Origin: an uncultured bacterium
GTDB taxonomy: Bacteria > Bacillota > Clostridia > Lachnospirales > Lachnospiraceae
DNA length: 25,076 nucleotides
Assembly: GCA_905215775.1 (NCBI GenBank)
Contig: CAJMRM010000045.1
Location: 1 to 25,076, forward strand
Direction of reading: 5' to 3'
The position numbers and the translations under genes are program-made. The notes beneath the pieces were generated by a model. It saw only the letters and a list, made by a program, of their open reading frames with translations, did no database searches and had not been told where the DNA came from. Shown piece by piece: positions 1 to 8,671 of the stretch (positions within the stretch are counted from its first letter, which is position 1; every line of letters begins with the position of its first letter).

Positions 1-176
1 TCCGGGTGGCCCCGGAGGACTGTCTGGTCTTTGAGGATGTGCCGGCAGGGATCCTTGCGGGAAAACGGGCCGGAATGACGGTTCTGGCCGTGGAGGACGA
101 CTTTTCCATGGGGCTGACAGAGGAAAAAAAAGCCCTGGCCGACGGATACATTTGTGATTATTCGGAATTATTATAA
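1..176 (+). CDS. HAD-superfamily phosphatase, beta-phosphoglucomutase-like (3' end only)
   Basis: This is the last 57 codons of a gene that starts before the window; the reading frame begins with the codon at position 3 and stops with TAA at 174-176. The peptide contains VFEDVPAGILAGKRAGM, the C-terminal motif of the beta-phosphoglucomutase branch of HAD hydrolases, in which the E-D pair helps hold the catalytic Mg2+. The family removes phosphate from, or moves it on, small phosphorylated sugars in the cytosol. The substrate cannot be told because the cap domain and the nucleophile Asp lie outside the window. The stop is 10 bases before the next start, so the two genes are probably co-transcribed. 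Confidence 0.8.
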   Translation, partial: RVAPEDCLVFEDVPAGILAGKRAGMTVLAVEDDFSMGLTEEKKALADGYICDYSELL

Positions 177-186
177 AGGAGAAACA

Positions 187-2199
187 ATGATACACGATTT
201 TCTTCCGATATCCCGGGAGGATATGGAAAAACGCGGCTGGGACCAGTGCGATTTCGTTTATGTATGCGGCGATGCCTATGTGGATCACCCGTCCTTTGGC
301 CATGCCATCATAAGCCGGCTCCTGGAGGCCCATGGCTACCGGGTGGGGATCATCTCCCAGCCGGACTGGAAAAAAAAGGAGAGCATCACAGTCCTGGGTG
401 AGCCCCGGCTGGGGTTTCTTGTGACGGCCGGAAATATGGATTCCATGGTGAACCACTATTCCGTGTCCAAAAGAAGACGGGAAAAGGATTCCTATACGCC
501 CGGCGGCGTCATGGGAAAGCGGCCCGATTACGCCACGGTGGTCTACTGCAACCTGATCCGGTCGGTCTATAAGAAGGCCCCTATTATCATCGGCGGGATC
601 GAGGCCAGCCTGCGCCGTCTGGCTCACTACGATTACTGGTCCGGAAAAGTGAAGCATTCCATCCTGGTGGATTCCCAGGCAGATCTCATTTCCTATGGTA
701 TGGGAGAACGGTCCATCGTAGAGATTGCCGACGCCCTGGCCTCGGGAATCGACATTAAGGATCTTACCTTTATTGACGGGACCGTTTATAAGACAGACCG
801 GCGGGAGGATATTTATGATGCGGTTTGGCTGCCGTCCTACGACCAGGTGAGGGAAAACAAGCGTACCTATGCGGAGAGCTTTTTCACCCAGTACCAGAAC
901 ACGGATGCGTTTTCCGGAAAGCGTCTTTGTGAGCCGTATACGGATCACCTTTTTGTGGTCCAGAATCCCCCGGCAAAGCCCCTTTCCACCCTGGAAATGG
1001 ATGATGTGTACGCCCTTCCTTATATGCGGACGGCCCATCCGTCCTACGAGGCTCTGGGAGGCGTCCCGGCCATCAGCGAGGTGAAGTTCAGTCTCATCAG
1101 CAACCGGGGCTGCTTTGGCGGCTGCAGCTTCTGTGCCCTGACCTTCCACCAGGGGCGGATCGTCCAGGTCAGAAGCCATGAATCCATTCTGGCGGAGGCG
1201 AGGCTTCTGACAGAGGAGCCGGATTTCAAGGGCTACATCCACGATGTGGGCGGTCCCACAGCCAATTTCCGGTTCCCGGCCTGCGAAAAGCAGATGACAA
1301 AGGGGGCATGTCCTGGAAAGCAGTGCCTGTTCCCGAAGCCCTGCAAAAACCTGGTGGCGGATCATGGAGACTATATCGCTCTCCTTAGAAAGCTGAGAGC
1401 CCTTCCCAAGGTAAAAAAAGTATTCATCCGCTCCGGCATCCGCTTTGATTACGTTCTGGCGGATAAAAAGAAGGACTTTCTGCGGGAGCTCTGTATGTAC
1501 CATGTCAGCGGCCAGCTGAAGGTGGCTCCGGAGCATGTGGCGGATCCGGTCCTTAAGCGGATGGGAAAGCCGGAAAATGCTGTATACAGGCAGTTTGCGA
1601 AGGAATATGCGGCCATGAACGAAAAGCTGGGGTTAAAGCAGTACCTGGTGCCCTATCTCATGTCCTCCCACCCGGGCTCTACCTTAAAAGAGGCGGTGGA
1701 GCTGGCGGAGCATCTCAGAGATCTGGGATATATGCCGGAGCAGGTCCAGGACTTCTACCCCACGCCGTCCACCATCTCTACCTGTATGTATTACACGGGT
1801 CTGGATCCCAGGACCATGGAAGAGGTGTACGTTCCGGTGAATCCCCATGAAAAGGCCATGCAGAGGGCGCTGATCCAGTACCGGAATCCGAAAAACTATG
1901 AGCTGGTCCGGGAGGCCCTCATAAAGGCCGGAAGGGAGGATCTGATCGGCTTTGACAGAAGGTGCCTCATACGGCCCAGGGGAGGAGAAGGGGTTTCCCT
2001 GGAGAGTAAAAAAAGCGGAGAAAAGCACGCCTCCGGACAGGGAAGAAGAGCCGGAGGAAGAAATGCATCCGGAGAGCGGAGTCTTGCCGGGGATGGCGGC
2101 AGAAAACGTCCGGAGGGAGGAAGCGGACGGGCTTCGGGAAAAAAGAAGACCATCCGGAATATCCATAAATCTGGAAAAGGAAAGAGGGGAGAGCGATGA
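187..2199 (+). CDS. ygiQ: YgiQ family radical SAM protein
   Basis: A 670-residue protein of the YgiQ (UPF0313) family, radical SAM enzymes of unknown reaction. The cluster-binding motif CxxxCxxC is at Cys309, Cys313 and Cys316 (CFGGCSFC). The N-terminal half has the family's fixed signatures, such as the GGIEASLRR stretch, and the protein is full length. The last 70 or so residues are a low-complexity tail rich in Gly, Ser, Lys and Arg, possibly for RNA or membrane contact; that is inference. An in-frame upstream start at 154 lies inside the previous gene. The ATG at 187 has AAAGGAG correctly spaced, so it is preferred. The stop codon overlaps the next gene's start in an ATGA, which points to translational coupling. 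Confidence 0.93.
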   Translation: MIHDFLPISREDMEKRGWDQCDFVYVCGDAYVDHPSFGHAIISRLLEAHGYRVGIISQPDWKKKESITVLGEPRLGFLVTAGNMDSMVNHYSVSKRRREKDSYTPGGVMGKRPDYATVVYCNLIRSVYKKAPIIIGGIEASLRRLAHYDYWSGKVKHSILVDSQADLISYGMGERSIVEIADALASGIDIKDLTFIDGTVYKTDRREDIYDAVWLPSYDQVRENKRTYAESFFTQYQNTDAFSGKRLCEPYTDHLFVVQNPPAKPLSTLEMDDVYALPYMRTAHPSYEALGGVPAISEVKFSLISNRGCFGGCSFCALTFHQGRIVQVRSHESILAEARLLTEEPDFKGYIHDVGGPTANFRFPACEKQMTKGACPGKQCLFPKPCKNLVADHGDYIALLRKLRALPKVKKVFIRSGIRFDYVLADKKKDFLRELCMYHVSGQLKVAPEHVADPVLKRMGKPENAVYRQFAKEYAAMNEKLGLKQYLVPYLMSSHPGSTLKEAVELAEHLRDLGYMPEQVQDFYPTPSTISTCMYYTGLDPRTMEEVYVPVNPHEKAMQRALIQYRNPKNYELVREALIKAGREDLIGFDRRCLIRPRGGEGVSLESKKSGEKHASGQGRRAGGRNASGERSLAGDGGRKRPEGGSGRASGKKKTIRNIHKSGKGKRGER

Positions 2200-2954
2200 G
2201 GATCGCCATTGTCACGGGGGCTTCCTCCGGTATGGGAAGAGAAATGGTATTCCGTCTGGCGGACCGGTACGGAGGCTTTCAGGAGATCTGGGTCATTGGC
2301 AGAAGAACGGAACGGCTGGAGGCGCTGGACGGGAAGGTCCCGGTGAGGCTCCGGAGGTTTGCCCTGGATCTCACAAAAAAGGAGGATCTGGAGGCGCTGG
2401 CTGGAGCTCTGGCCGAGAAAAAGCCGGAGGTGAAATTCCTTGTAAATGCCGCGGGCTTTGGGATCACAGGGCCTGTGGGGAGCTTTCCAACAGAGGAAGC
2501 CGCTTCCATGGTACGGCTAAACTGCGAGGGCCTGACAGCAGTAACGGAGCTGGTCCTTCCTTATATCTCTGATAACAGCCGGATCCTCCAGTTCGCTTCG
2601 GCAGCAGCCTTTATGCCGCAGCCGGGCTTTGCCGTTTATGCGGCCACCAAGGCATACGTCTTAAGCTACAGCCGGGCTCTGGGGGCGGAACTGAAAAAAA
2701 GGCGGATTTTTGTCACCGCCGTCTGTCCCGGTCCCGTGGACACGGAGTTTTTCGGAAAGGCCTTAAACGGAAAGCCCATGGATCCCTTTAAGCGGCTGTT
2801 TATGGCCAGGACGAAATATGTGGTGGACCGGGCGTTCTCGGACTGCCTGAAGGGAAAGCCGGTGTCGGTTCCGGGACTCTCCATGAAGGCATTTTATGTG
2901 CTGTGCCGCATCTGCCCCCACAGCCTTTTAATGAAATTTCTAACCTGGAAATAA
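2196..2954 (+). CDS. Short-chain dehydrogenase/reductase (SDR), NAD(P)-dependent
   Basis: A 252-residue classical SDR oxidoreductase. Residues 7-14 (TGASSGMG) are the Rossmann-fold TGxxxGxG cofactor loop, NAAGFG near residue 88 is the NAG motif, and the catalytic triad is Ser135, Tyr148 and Lys152 (YAATK). The CPGPVDTEF stretch after the active site is also typical. The start overlaps the stop of the ygiQ-family gene by four bases. The substrate cannot be inferred; the subgroup resembles the DltE/YqjQ-type oxidoreductases of Firmicutes with broad or unknown carbonyl substrates. It lies 15 bases before the next probable start and looks like part of the same operon. Confidence 0.9.
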   Translation: MRIAIVTGASSGMGREMVFRLADRYGGFQEIWVIGRRTERLEALDGKVPVRLRRFALDLTKKEDLEALAGALAEKKPEVKFLVNAAGFGITGPVGSFPTEEAASMVRLNCEGLTAVTELVLPYISDNSRILQFASAAAFMPQPGFAVYAATKAYVLSYSRALGAELKKRRIFVTAVCPGPVDTEFFGKALNGKPMDPFKRLFMARTKYVVDRAFSDCLKGKPVSVPGLSMKAFYVLCRICPHSLLMKFLTWK

Positions 2955-2969
2955 AAGGAGATGGATACG

Positions 2970-3542
2970 TTGGATAAAAAGATAAAAAAAGGAATGTACG
3001 GATACCGGGATGCCCATAAAAAAAGGCAGATCCTCCTGGTTTCCCTGTTTCTTGCGGCGATCGCGGCCCTTCTGGTCTCCCGGTATTTCATTACCTGGAA
3101 ATCCTTAAAAAACCTGGTGACCATCAGCGCCATTTTAACGGTGCTTCCCATGGCGAACCTGGCGTCGCCCCTGGTGGCCTCCTGGAAGATAAAAACGGCA
3201 CCCAGAGAGCTTTACGACGCCTGCTGTCCTTATGAGGAAAAGTTCCCCGTGCTGTATGACCTGATCATCACCTCCCGGGATTTTATCATGCCCGTGGACG
3301 TGGCTGTGGTCCATCCCACCGGCGTGTATCTGTACTGCCCGAAGAAGGGGATCGATACCAAGGCGGCGGAGAAATTTTTAAACGAGATGCTGACCGGCTG
3401 GAAGCTGGATGGGAATGCAAAGATCATGACGGAAAAGAAAAATTTCCTCACCCGGCTCTCCACCTTAAAGAATATCACTGAGGACGAGGACGACGGAAGC
3501 GCGCCCCACGTGGAAAAGCTTTTAAAGAGCCTTTCCATGTAA
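2970..3542 (+). CDS. Unknown protein with two N-terminal membrane helices
   Basis: I do not recognise this gene. It encodes about 190 residues. A Lys-rich N-terminus is followed by two hydrophobic segments at about residues 21-40 and 46-70, then a soluble domain of about 120 residues that is probably cytosolic given the positive N-terminus. An ATG at 2961 is in frame, but the Shine-Dalgarno AAAAGGAG directly abuts it. The TTG at 2970 lies nine bases from the same site, so it is the better start. The gene sits 15 bases after the SDR gene and 13 bases before the pseudouridine synthase, inside an unbroken plus-strand run. No catalytic motif is visible. Confidence 0.75.
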   Translation: MDKKIKKGMYGYRDAHKKRQILLVSLFLAAIAALLVSRYFITWKSLKNLVTISAILTVLPMANLASPLVASWKIKTAPRELYDACCPYEEKFPVLYDLIITSRDFIMPVDVAVVHPTGVYLYCPKKGIDTKAAEKFLNEMLTGWKLDGNAKIMTEKKNFLTRLSTLKNITEDEDDGSAPHVEKLLKSLSM

Positions 3543-3555
3543 GAGAAAGGAAACC

Positions 3556-4563
3556 ATGCAGGAGATCACCATTGGAACCAACGAGGCCGGACAGCGGCTG
3601 GATAAATTCCTGGCTAAATATATGAAGCTGGCTCCCAAAAGCTTTTTCTATAAGATGATGCGGAAAAAAAACATCACTCTGAACGGGAAACGGTGCGAGG
3701 GCGGAGAAATGCTGGCAGAGGGGGATTTGGTAAAGCTGTTTCTGGCAGATGAGACCATTGAAAAATTTTCGGAAATAAAAGTACAGAAGCTGCAAAAGGA
3801 ACAGAAGGTGCGGCTTTCCATCCTCTATGAGGACGAGGACATTCTTCTGATCGACAAGCCTGCGGGCATGCTGTCCCAGAAGGCGAAGGACACGGACCTT
3901 TCCCTGGTGGAATATCTGACCGATCACCTGATGGAAAACGGCAGCATCACAGAGGAATCCCTCCGAAGCTTCAAGCCCTCGGTATGCAACCGGCTGGACC
4001 GGAATACCAGCGGCATTGTGGCGGCGGGAAAATCCCTGGCGGGCGCACAGATGCTTTCGGAGGTGTTCCGGGACCGGATGGTCCACAAATATTACAAGTG
4101 CATCGTTTACGGGCCGGTCCGGGAGGCCAGGACCGTTGACGGCTGGCTTTTGAAGGATCCGCGCACCAACCAGGTGAAGATCCTTTCCGGGGCCGACCCG
4201 GCCGGGGAGGCGAAGCGGATCGTGACCCGGTATGAGCCCCTGGCCGTTTCGCAGCGGCTCACGCTCCTTAAGGTGACCCTGCTTACAGGCCGCTCCCATC
4301 AGATCCGGGCCCATTTATCATCCATGGGCCATCCGATCCTGGGAGACGGGAAGTACGGGGAGGGCAGGCTTACGGATCTGGAGCGGAAATACCATTTGAG
4401 ATCCCAGCTTCTCCATTCGTACCGGCTGGAGTTCCCGGCCCTTACGGGGCGGTTCGCCCATCTTTCGGGAAGGGCCTTTGAGGCGCCTCTTCCGGAAACA
4501 TTTTTACGGACGGCAGAGGGAGAGGGACTTTTGCTGAAGGGGAGACCGGGAGGGGACCGGTGA
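3556..4563 (+). CDS. RluA family 23S rRNA pseudouridine synthase
   Basis: A 335-residue pseudouridine synthase of the RluA/RluC/RluD family, which converts specific uridines in rRNA (or tRNA) to pseudouridine. An S4 RNA-binding domain occupies roughly residues 12-70. The catalytic Asp is Asp148 in NRLDRNTSGIV, the family's motif II, and LLTGRSHQIRAHL near residue 240 is motif III. Which uridine it modifies cannot be read from the sequence. The ATG has AAAGGA upstream, and the stop TGA at 4561-4563 is one base before the next gene's ATG, a tight coupling to recU. Confidence 0.92.
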   Translation: MQEITIGTNEAGQRLDKFLAKYMKLAPKSFFYKMMRKKNITLNGKRCEGGEMLAEGDLVKLFLADETIEKFSEIKVQKLQKEQKVRLSILYEDEDILLIDKPAGMLSQKAKDTDLSLVEYLTDHLMENGSITEESLRSFKPSVCNRLDRNTSGIVAAGKSLAGAQMLSEVFRDRMVHKYYKCIVYGPVREARTVDGWLLKDPRTNQVKILSGADPAGEAKRIVTRYEPLAVSQRLTLLKVTLLTGRSHQIRAHLSSMGHPILGDGKYGEGRLTDLERKYHLRSQLLHSYRLEFPALTGRFAHLSGRAFEAPLPETFLRTAEGEGLLLKGRPGGDR

Positions 4564-4564
4564 T

Positions 4565-5125
4565 ATGGGAACCTGGAAGACCAGAGGCTTACGGGGATCC
4601 ACCCTGGAGGAGCTCATCAACCGCACCAACGAGAGCTACCGGGAAAAAGGGCTGGCGCTGATCCAGAAGATCCCCACGCCCATCACGCCCATTGAGATCG
4701 ATAAGGCCAGCCGCCATATCACACTGGCCTATTTCGATATGAAGAGCACTGTGGATTACATTGGAGCAGTCCAGGGGATCCCGGTGTGCTTTGACGCAAA
4801 GGAATGTGCGGTGCGCACCTTTCCGCTGCAGAATATCCACCCCCACCAGATGGCTTTTATGAGGGAATTTGAAAAGCAGGGGGGCGTGGCGTTTATCATC
4901 CTTTCCTTTACCTCCCAGGGCGAGATTTATTACGTCCCCTTCGACGTGATCGCCGGGTTCTGGAAGCGGATGGAGGACGGGGGAAGAAAAAGCTTTACAT
5001 ATGAGGAAACGGCGGCAAAGGCCTGGAGGATCCGCAGCTGCCGGGACATGCTGGTCCACTATTTGGAGGAGCTCCAGCTGGATCTGGACCGGAAGGAGGC
5101 GCTGGAGCAAAGCAAAACCCCATAA
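4565..5125 (+). CDS. recU: Holliday junction resolvase RecU
   Basis: A 186-residue RecU, the Firmicute resolvase that cuts four-way DNA junctions in recombination and chromosome segregation together with RuvAB. The nuclease core is visible as TVDYIG (Asp64) followed by FDAKE (Asp77, Lys79, Glu80), the PD-(D/E)xK-type metal site. The N-terminal region with NRTNESY is the RecU signature. GGGAGGGG lies ahead of the ATG, one base after the previous stop. In Bacillus recU is paired with a penicillin-binding protein gene; here its neighbours are instead a pseudouridine synthase and the HflK/HflC pair. Confidence 0.94.
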   Translation: MGTWKTRGLRGSTLEELINRTNESYREKGLALIQKIPTPITPIEIDKASRHITLAYFDMKSTVDYIGAVQGIPVCFDAKECAVRTFPLQNIHPHQMAFMREFEKQGGVAFIILSFTSQGEIYYVPFDVIAGFWKRMEDGGRKSFTYEETAAKAWRIRSCRDMLVHYLEELQLDLDRKEALEQSKTP

Positions 5126-5147
5126 AACAAAGGAGGAGTTACAGCTT

Positions 5148-6323
5148 ATGGATTTTATTATCTCTCTTGTGATCATTCTGGTCTTTGTGGCTGCATCTAT
5201 GAAAAAAAGCGGGCAGCTGGACGAGATCATGAACGGTATGAAGAAAAAAAGCCGGAATGCGGCGGACAACGTGGTCTATGAACAGACCGACGACGCGCCC
5301 AAAAAGAAAAAGGCAAAAACAAAAAAAGGCGGCGTTCCCGGAAACCTCGGAAAAGGAGTGGGGATCGCTGCGGCTGTGCTGGTGCTGGCCGTTCTGGCCT
5401 TTGACAGCTATTACACCCTTTCAGAGGAAGAAATGGCCGTGGTCACCACCTTCGGAAAGCCGTCGGTCCAGGAGGCGTCCGGCCTTCACTTTAAGCTTCC
5501 GCTGATCCAGGATGTGACCAAGATCTCCAAGGCCATCACCGGCATGCAGATCGGCTACACCACAGATCCGGAACGGGCCGAAGGGGCTTCCATGGAAAAT
5601 CCGGTGTCCATTGAGAAGGAAAGCCTTATGATCACCAATGACTTTAACCTGATCAATGTGGATTTTTATGTGGAGTACATGGTCACGGACCCCATCCAGG
5701 CGGTGCGCCACAGAAATGTGTATGAAAGCATCATTAAAAACCTGGCCCAGAGCTATATCAGGGATACGGTGGGCCTTTACAACGTGGACGATGTGATCAC
5801 CACGGGAAAGACCCAGATCCAGGAGCGGGTCAAGGAGCAGCTGACCAACCGTCTGGTGGAGGAAAACATCGGATACGGGATCTATAACGTGTCCATCCAG
5901 GATTCTGGAATGCCCAGGGAGGATGTGTCCAACGCGTTCAAGGCTGTGGAGGATGCCAAGCAGGGAATGGAAACGGCCATCAATACGGCGAAGAAATACC
6001 AGTCGGAAAACATTCCGAAGGCCAACGCAGAGGCCGATAAGCTTTTACAGGAGGCGGAGGCCTATAAGCAGCAGAGGATCAATGAGGCCAACGGCCAGGT
6101 GGCGCGTTTTGAGGATACATATGCCGAGTACGTCAAGTATCCGCTGATCACCAAAAAGCGTATGTTTTATGAAACCATGGAAGAGCTGCTGCCGGATCTG
6201 AAGGTGATCATCGACAATGGCAGCGGAACCCAGACCATGCTGCCCCTGGAGCCCTTTGCCAGCGTTATGGACGGGACGCCAGCCAGCCAGACCCCGCAGG
6301 CCGCTTCGCCTGCCGGCCAGTAA
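5148..6323 (+). CDS. hflK: SPFH-domain membrane protein HflK (protease modulator)
   Basis: A 391-residue SPFH/band-7 protein of the HflK type. Two hydrophobic segments are visible, at residues 2-17 and 71-88, separated by a Lys-rich linker (about 31-62). The SPFH domain follows (LSEEEMAVVTTFGKP onward), then an Ala/Glu/Lys/Gln-rich coiled-coil region (about residues 265-325). HflK and HflC form a membrane cage around the FtsH protease in proteobacteria; that role is assumed here from homology. The ATG at 5148 has AGGAGGAG at the right distance. Longer in-frame starts run back into recU in another frame and are rejected. hflC follows after 15 bases. Confidence 0.9.
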   Translation: MDFIISLVIILVFVAASMKKSGQLDEIMNGMKKKSRNAADNVVYEQTDDAPKKKKAKTKKGGVPGNLGKGVGIAAAVLVLAVLAFDSYYTLSEEEMAVVTTFGKPSVQEASGLHFKLPLIQDVTKISKAITGMQIGYTTDPERAEGASMENPVSIEKESLMITNDFNLINVDFYVEYMVTDPIQAVRHRNVYESIIKNLAQSYIRDTVGLYNVDDVITTGKTQIQERVKEQLTNRLVEENIGYGIYNVSIQDSGMPREDVSNAFKAVEDAKQGMETAINTAKKYQSENIPKANAEADKLLQEAEAYKQQRINEANGQVARFEDTYAEYVKYPLITKKRMFYETMEELLPDLKVIIDNGSGTQTMLPLEPFASVMDGTPASQTPQAASPAGQ

Positions 6324-6338
6324 GAGGAGGAGAAGCAT

Positions 6339-7211
6339 ATGAAGAAGACAGGAAGAAAGATCGCATTATTTATGATCCTCATTGCCGGCCTTATTACGCT
6401 GGGATCCAGTATGGTCAGCACCTATAACGACGAATATAAGCTGGTGCTCCAGTTCGGAAAGGTGGTGCGGGTCATCGACACGCCGGGCCTGAGCTTTAAG
6501 ATCCCCTTTATCCAGACCACCCAGTCCATCCCCAATTATGAGATGGTGTATGACCTGGTGCCCAGCGAGGTGAACACCAGGGATAAAAAGGTGATGCTTA
6601 CCGACTCCTTCGCCTTATGGAGCGTGACGGATCCCCTGGAGTATCTGTCCCGTCTGGGAGCCAGCAAGGCCAATGCAGAGAGCCGTATTTCCGTGGTGGT
6701 CTACAATGCTGTGAAAAACGTGATCTCCTCCACGGACCAGGCGGATGTGATCTCCGGCCGTGACGGGAAGCTGGCGGAGCTTATTACGGAACGGATCGGA
6801 AATTCTCTGGACAGCTATGGGATCACAGTGAAAAAGGTGGAGACCAAGATGCTGGATCTGCCGGATTCTAATAAGGAAGCCGTTTATCAGCGTATGATCT
6901 CAGAGCGCCAGAACATCGCCGCCGGCTATACGGCTGACGGACAGTACCAGTCCAACGTCATCAAGAATACCACCGATAAGGACGTGTCCATCATCATCTC
7001 CGAGGCTGAGGCCAAGGCAGAGAAGATCCGGGCCGAGGGAGAGGCTGAGTACATGCGGATCCTTTCCAACGCCTACAACGATGAGAGCAAGGCAGATTAC
7101 TATAATTACATCCGCAGCCTGGACGCTTTAAAGGCCAGCCTGAAGGGCTCCAACAAGACGGTGATCTTAAATGAAAATTCGGAACTGGCCCGGATCCTCC
7201 AGGGGAACTGA
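6339..7211 (+). CDS. hflC: SPFH-domain membrane protein HflC
   Basis: A 290-residue HflC-type SPFH protein. One N-terminal membrane helix (about residues 8-24) is followed by the SPFH domain (YKLVLQFGKVVRVIDTPGLSFKIP), and a charged coiled-coil segment with AEAKAEKIRAEGEAEY lies near residues 224-239. It presumably assembles with the HflK product encoded just upstream into a hetero-oligomeric membrane ring that modulates FtsH; ftsH itself is not in the window. AGAGGAGGAG precedes the ATG. The operon appears to end here, since a new promoter begins one base after the stop. Confidence 0.9.
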   Translation: MKKTGRKIALFMILIAGLITLGSSMVSTYNDEYKLVLQFGKVVRVIDTPGLSFKIPFIQTTQSIPNYEMVYDLVPSEVNTRDKKVMLTDSFALWSVTDPLEYLSRLGASKANAESRISVVVYNAVKNVISSTDQADVISGRDGKLAELITERIGNSLDSYGITVKKVETKMLDLPDSNKEAVYQRMISERQNIAAGYTADGQYQSNVIKNTTDKDVSIIISEAEAKAEKIRAEGEAEYMRILSNAYNDESKADYYNYIRSLDALKASLKGSNKTVILNENSELARILQGN

Positions 7212-7240
7212 TGGACAATTTTGGATAAATCTGCTATACT
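7212..7240 (+). promoter_or_regulatory. Sigma-A-type promoter for pepT
   Basis: TGGACA (-35) at 7212-7217, a 17-base spacer and TATACT (-10) at 7235-7240. The TG of an extended -10 lies at 7232-7233. It begins directly after the hflC stop codon and leaves a leader of about 40 bases before pepT. Confidence 0.7.
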
Positions 7241-7286
7241 TTAAAGGAACGGAGCGATCCGGAATCAGAGAAAAGGAGTGTACGTT

Positions 7287-8528
7287 ATGTCTAAAGTCGT
7301 TGATAATTTTCTAAAGTACATTGCATTTGATACCCAGTCTGCCGAGGATGCCGCCGCTGTACCCAGTACGGAAAAGCAGTTTGCCCTGGCAAAGCTTCTG
7401 GTGGAGCAGTTAAAGGCCCTGGGATTAAAGGATGTGTCCATGAGCGAGCACTGCTACGTATATGGAACCATCCCGGCTACGGTGGAGACAGACTGCCCGG
7501 TAGTGGGCTTCCTGGCCCATATGGACACCTCTCCGGATTTTTCCGACGAGAATACCCGTCCCCAGCTGATCCAGAACTATAACGGCGGAGACATTATCCT
7601 GAATAAAAATCTGGGCATTAAAATGAGCCCGGAGGTATTCCCGGTATTAAAGAACTATGTGGGCAAGGACCTGATCACCACCGACGGCACCAGCCTTCTG
7701 GGCGGAGACGATAAGGCCGGCATTGCCGAGATCATGACCATGGCCGAGTATTTCATGGCCCATCCGGAGATCCCCCATGGAACCATCAAGGTTGCCTTTA
7801 CTCCCGACGAGGAGGTAGGACATGGCGTAGACTTCTTTGACGTTCCTGGATGGGGGGCAGACGTGGCCTACACGGTGGACGGCGGAGCCTTCGGCGAAAT
7901 GGAATATGAGACCTTCAACGCAGCGTCCATGAGCGTGACCATCCATGGCCAGAACATCCATCCCGGCAGCGCCAAGGGGAAGATGAAGAATGCCATCCTC
8001 ATCGGCCTGGAGTTCCAGTCCATGCTCCCGGAGGCGGAAAAGCCCCAGTATACAGAAATGTATGAAGGCTTCTATCATCTCAACGGGATCTCTGGAAATG
8101 TGGAGGAGGCCGTACTGAAATACATCGTCCGCGACCACGATAAGGAGATCTTTGAATCTAGAAAGGCCATGGGACATACCATTGCTGATTTCTTAAATAA
8201 GAAATACGGAGAGGGCACTGTTGTGGTGGAGACCTCGGATACGTATTATAATATGGCAGAGAAGATCCGTCCCCATATGTATTTAATGGATATTGCCGCA
8301 GAGGCCTTTAAGGAGCTGGGAGTGGATACGCCCAACGTCCGTCCGGTGCGCGGCGGCACCGACGGCTCCAGGCTGTCCTATATGGGTCTTCCGTGTCCCA
8401 ACCTCTGCACGGGCGATCACAATGCCCATGGCAAATATGAATTTGTCTGCATCCAGTCCATGGAGCAGACGGTGGAGCTGCTGATCAAGATCGCAGAGAA
8501 ATTTAAGGATGTAAAGAAAGCGCAGTAA
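7287..8528 (+). CDS. pepT: Peptidase T (tripeptide aminopeptidase)
   Basis: A 413-residue peptidase T, a cytosolic di-zinc M20 aminopeptidase that removes the N-terminal residue from tripeptides. Metal and catalytic residues are clear: His78 and Asp80 in AHMDTSPD, Asp141 in GGDDKAG, the Glu175-Glu176 pair in PDEEVGHG, and the dimerisation-domain motif HPGSAKGKMKNA. The C-terminal His lies in CTGDHNAHGKYEF. The ATG at 7287 is eight bases from AGGAG; a GTG at 7278 overlaps the ribosome site and is rejected. It is monocistronic, with its own promoter and a strong terminator. Confidence 0.96.
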   Translation: MSKVVDNFLKYIAFDTQSAEDAAAVPSTEKQFALAKLLVEQLKALGLKDVSMSEHCYVYGTIPATVETDCPVVGFLAHMDTSPDFSDENTRPQLIQNYNGGDIILNKNLGIKMSPEVFPVLKNYVGKDLITTDGTSLLGGDDKAGIAEIMTMAEYFMAHPEIPHGTIKVAFTPDEEVGHGVDFFDVPGWGADVAYTVDGGAFGEMEYETFNAASMSVTIHGQNIHPGSAKGKMKNAILIGLEFQSMLPEAEKPQYTEMYEGFYHLNGISGNVEEAVLKYIVRDHDKEIFESRKAMGHTIADFLNKKYGEGTVVVETSDTYYNMAEKIRPHMYLMDIAAEAFKELGVDTPNVRPVRGGTDGSRLSYMGLPCPNLCTGDHNAHGKYEFVCIQSMEQTVELLIKIAEKFKDVKKAQ

Positions 8529-8543
8529 GCGGCTGGACCAGAA

Positions 8544-8580
8544 AGCTTCCGGAGAGCAGATTTCTCCGGGAGCTTTTTTT
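8544..8580 (+). terminator. Rho-independent terminator after pepT
   Basis: A 12-bp stem with one G-U pair (8544-8555 with 8563-8574) and a seven-base loop, followed by an unbroken T tract to 8580. It starts 15 bases after the pepT stop. Confidence 0.9.
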
Positions 8581-8671
8581 AAATCTTTTGGCTTTTTATG
8601 AAACTTTCCTCTTTTCCGTCACGTCTATATATGTGATAAAACAAAAAATGACAGAAAAGGACAGGTTTCCC

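Noticed and set aside
3475..4314. Long minus-strand open frame (279 codons)
   Set aside because: It is antisense to the pseudouridine synthase gene, shows no domain, and is explained by the codon bias of the plus-strand gene.
8588..8671. Longer start of the MBOAT protein
   Set aside because: The TTG at 8588 directly follows the pepT terminator and would add 28 residues not typical of the family.
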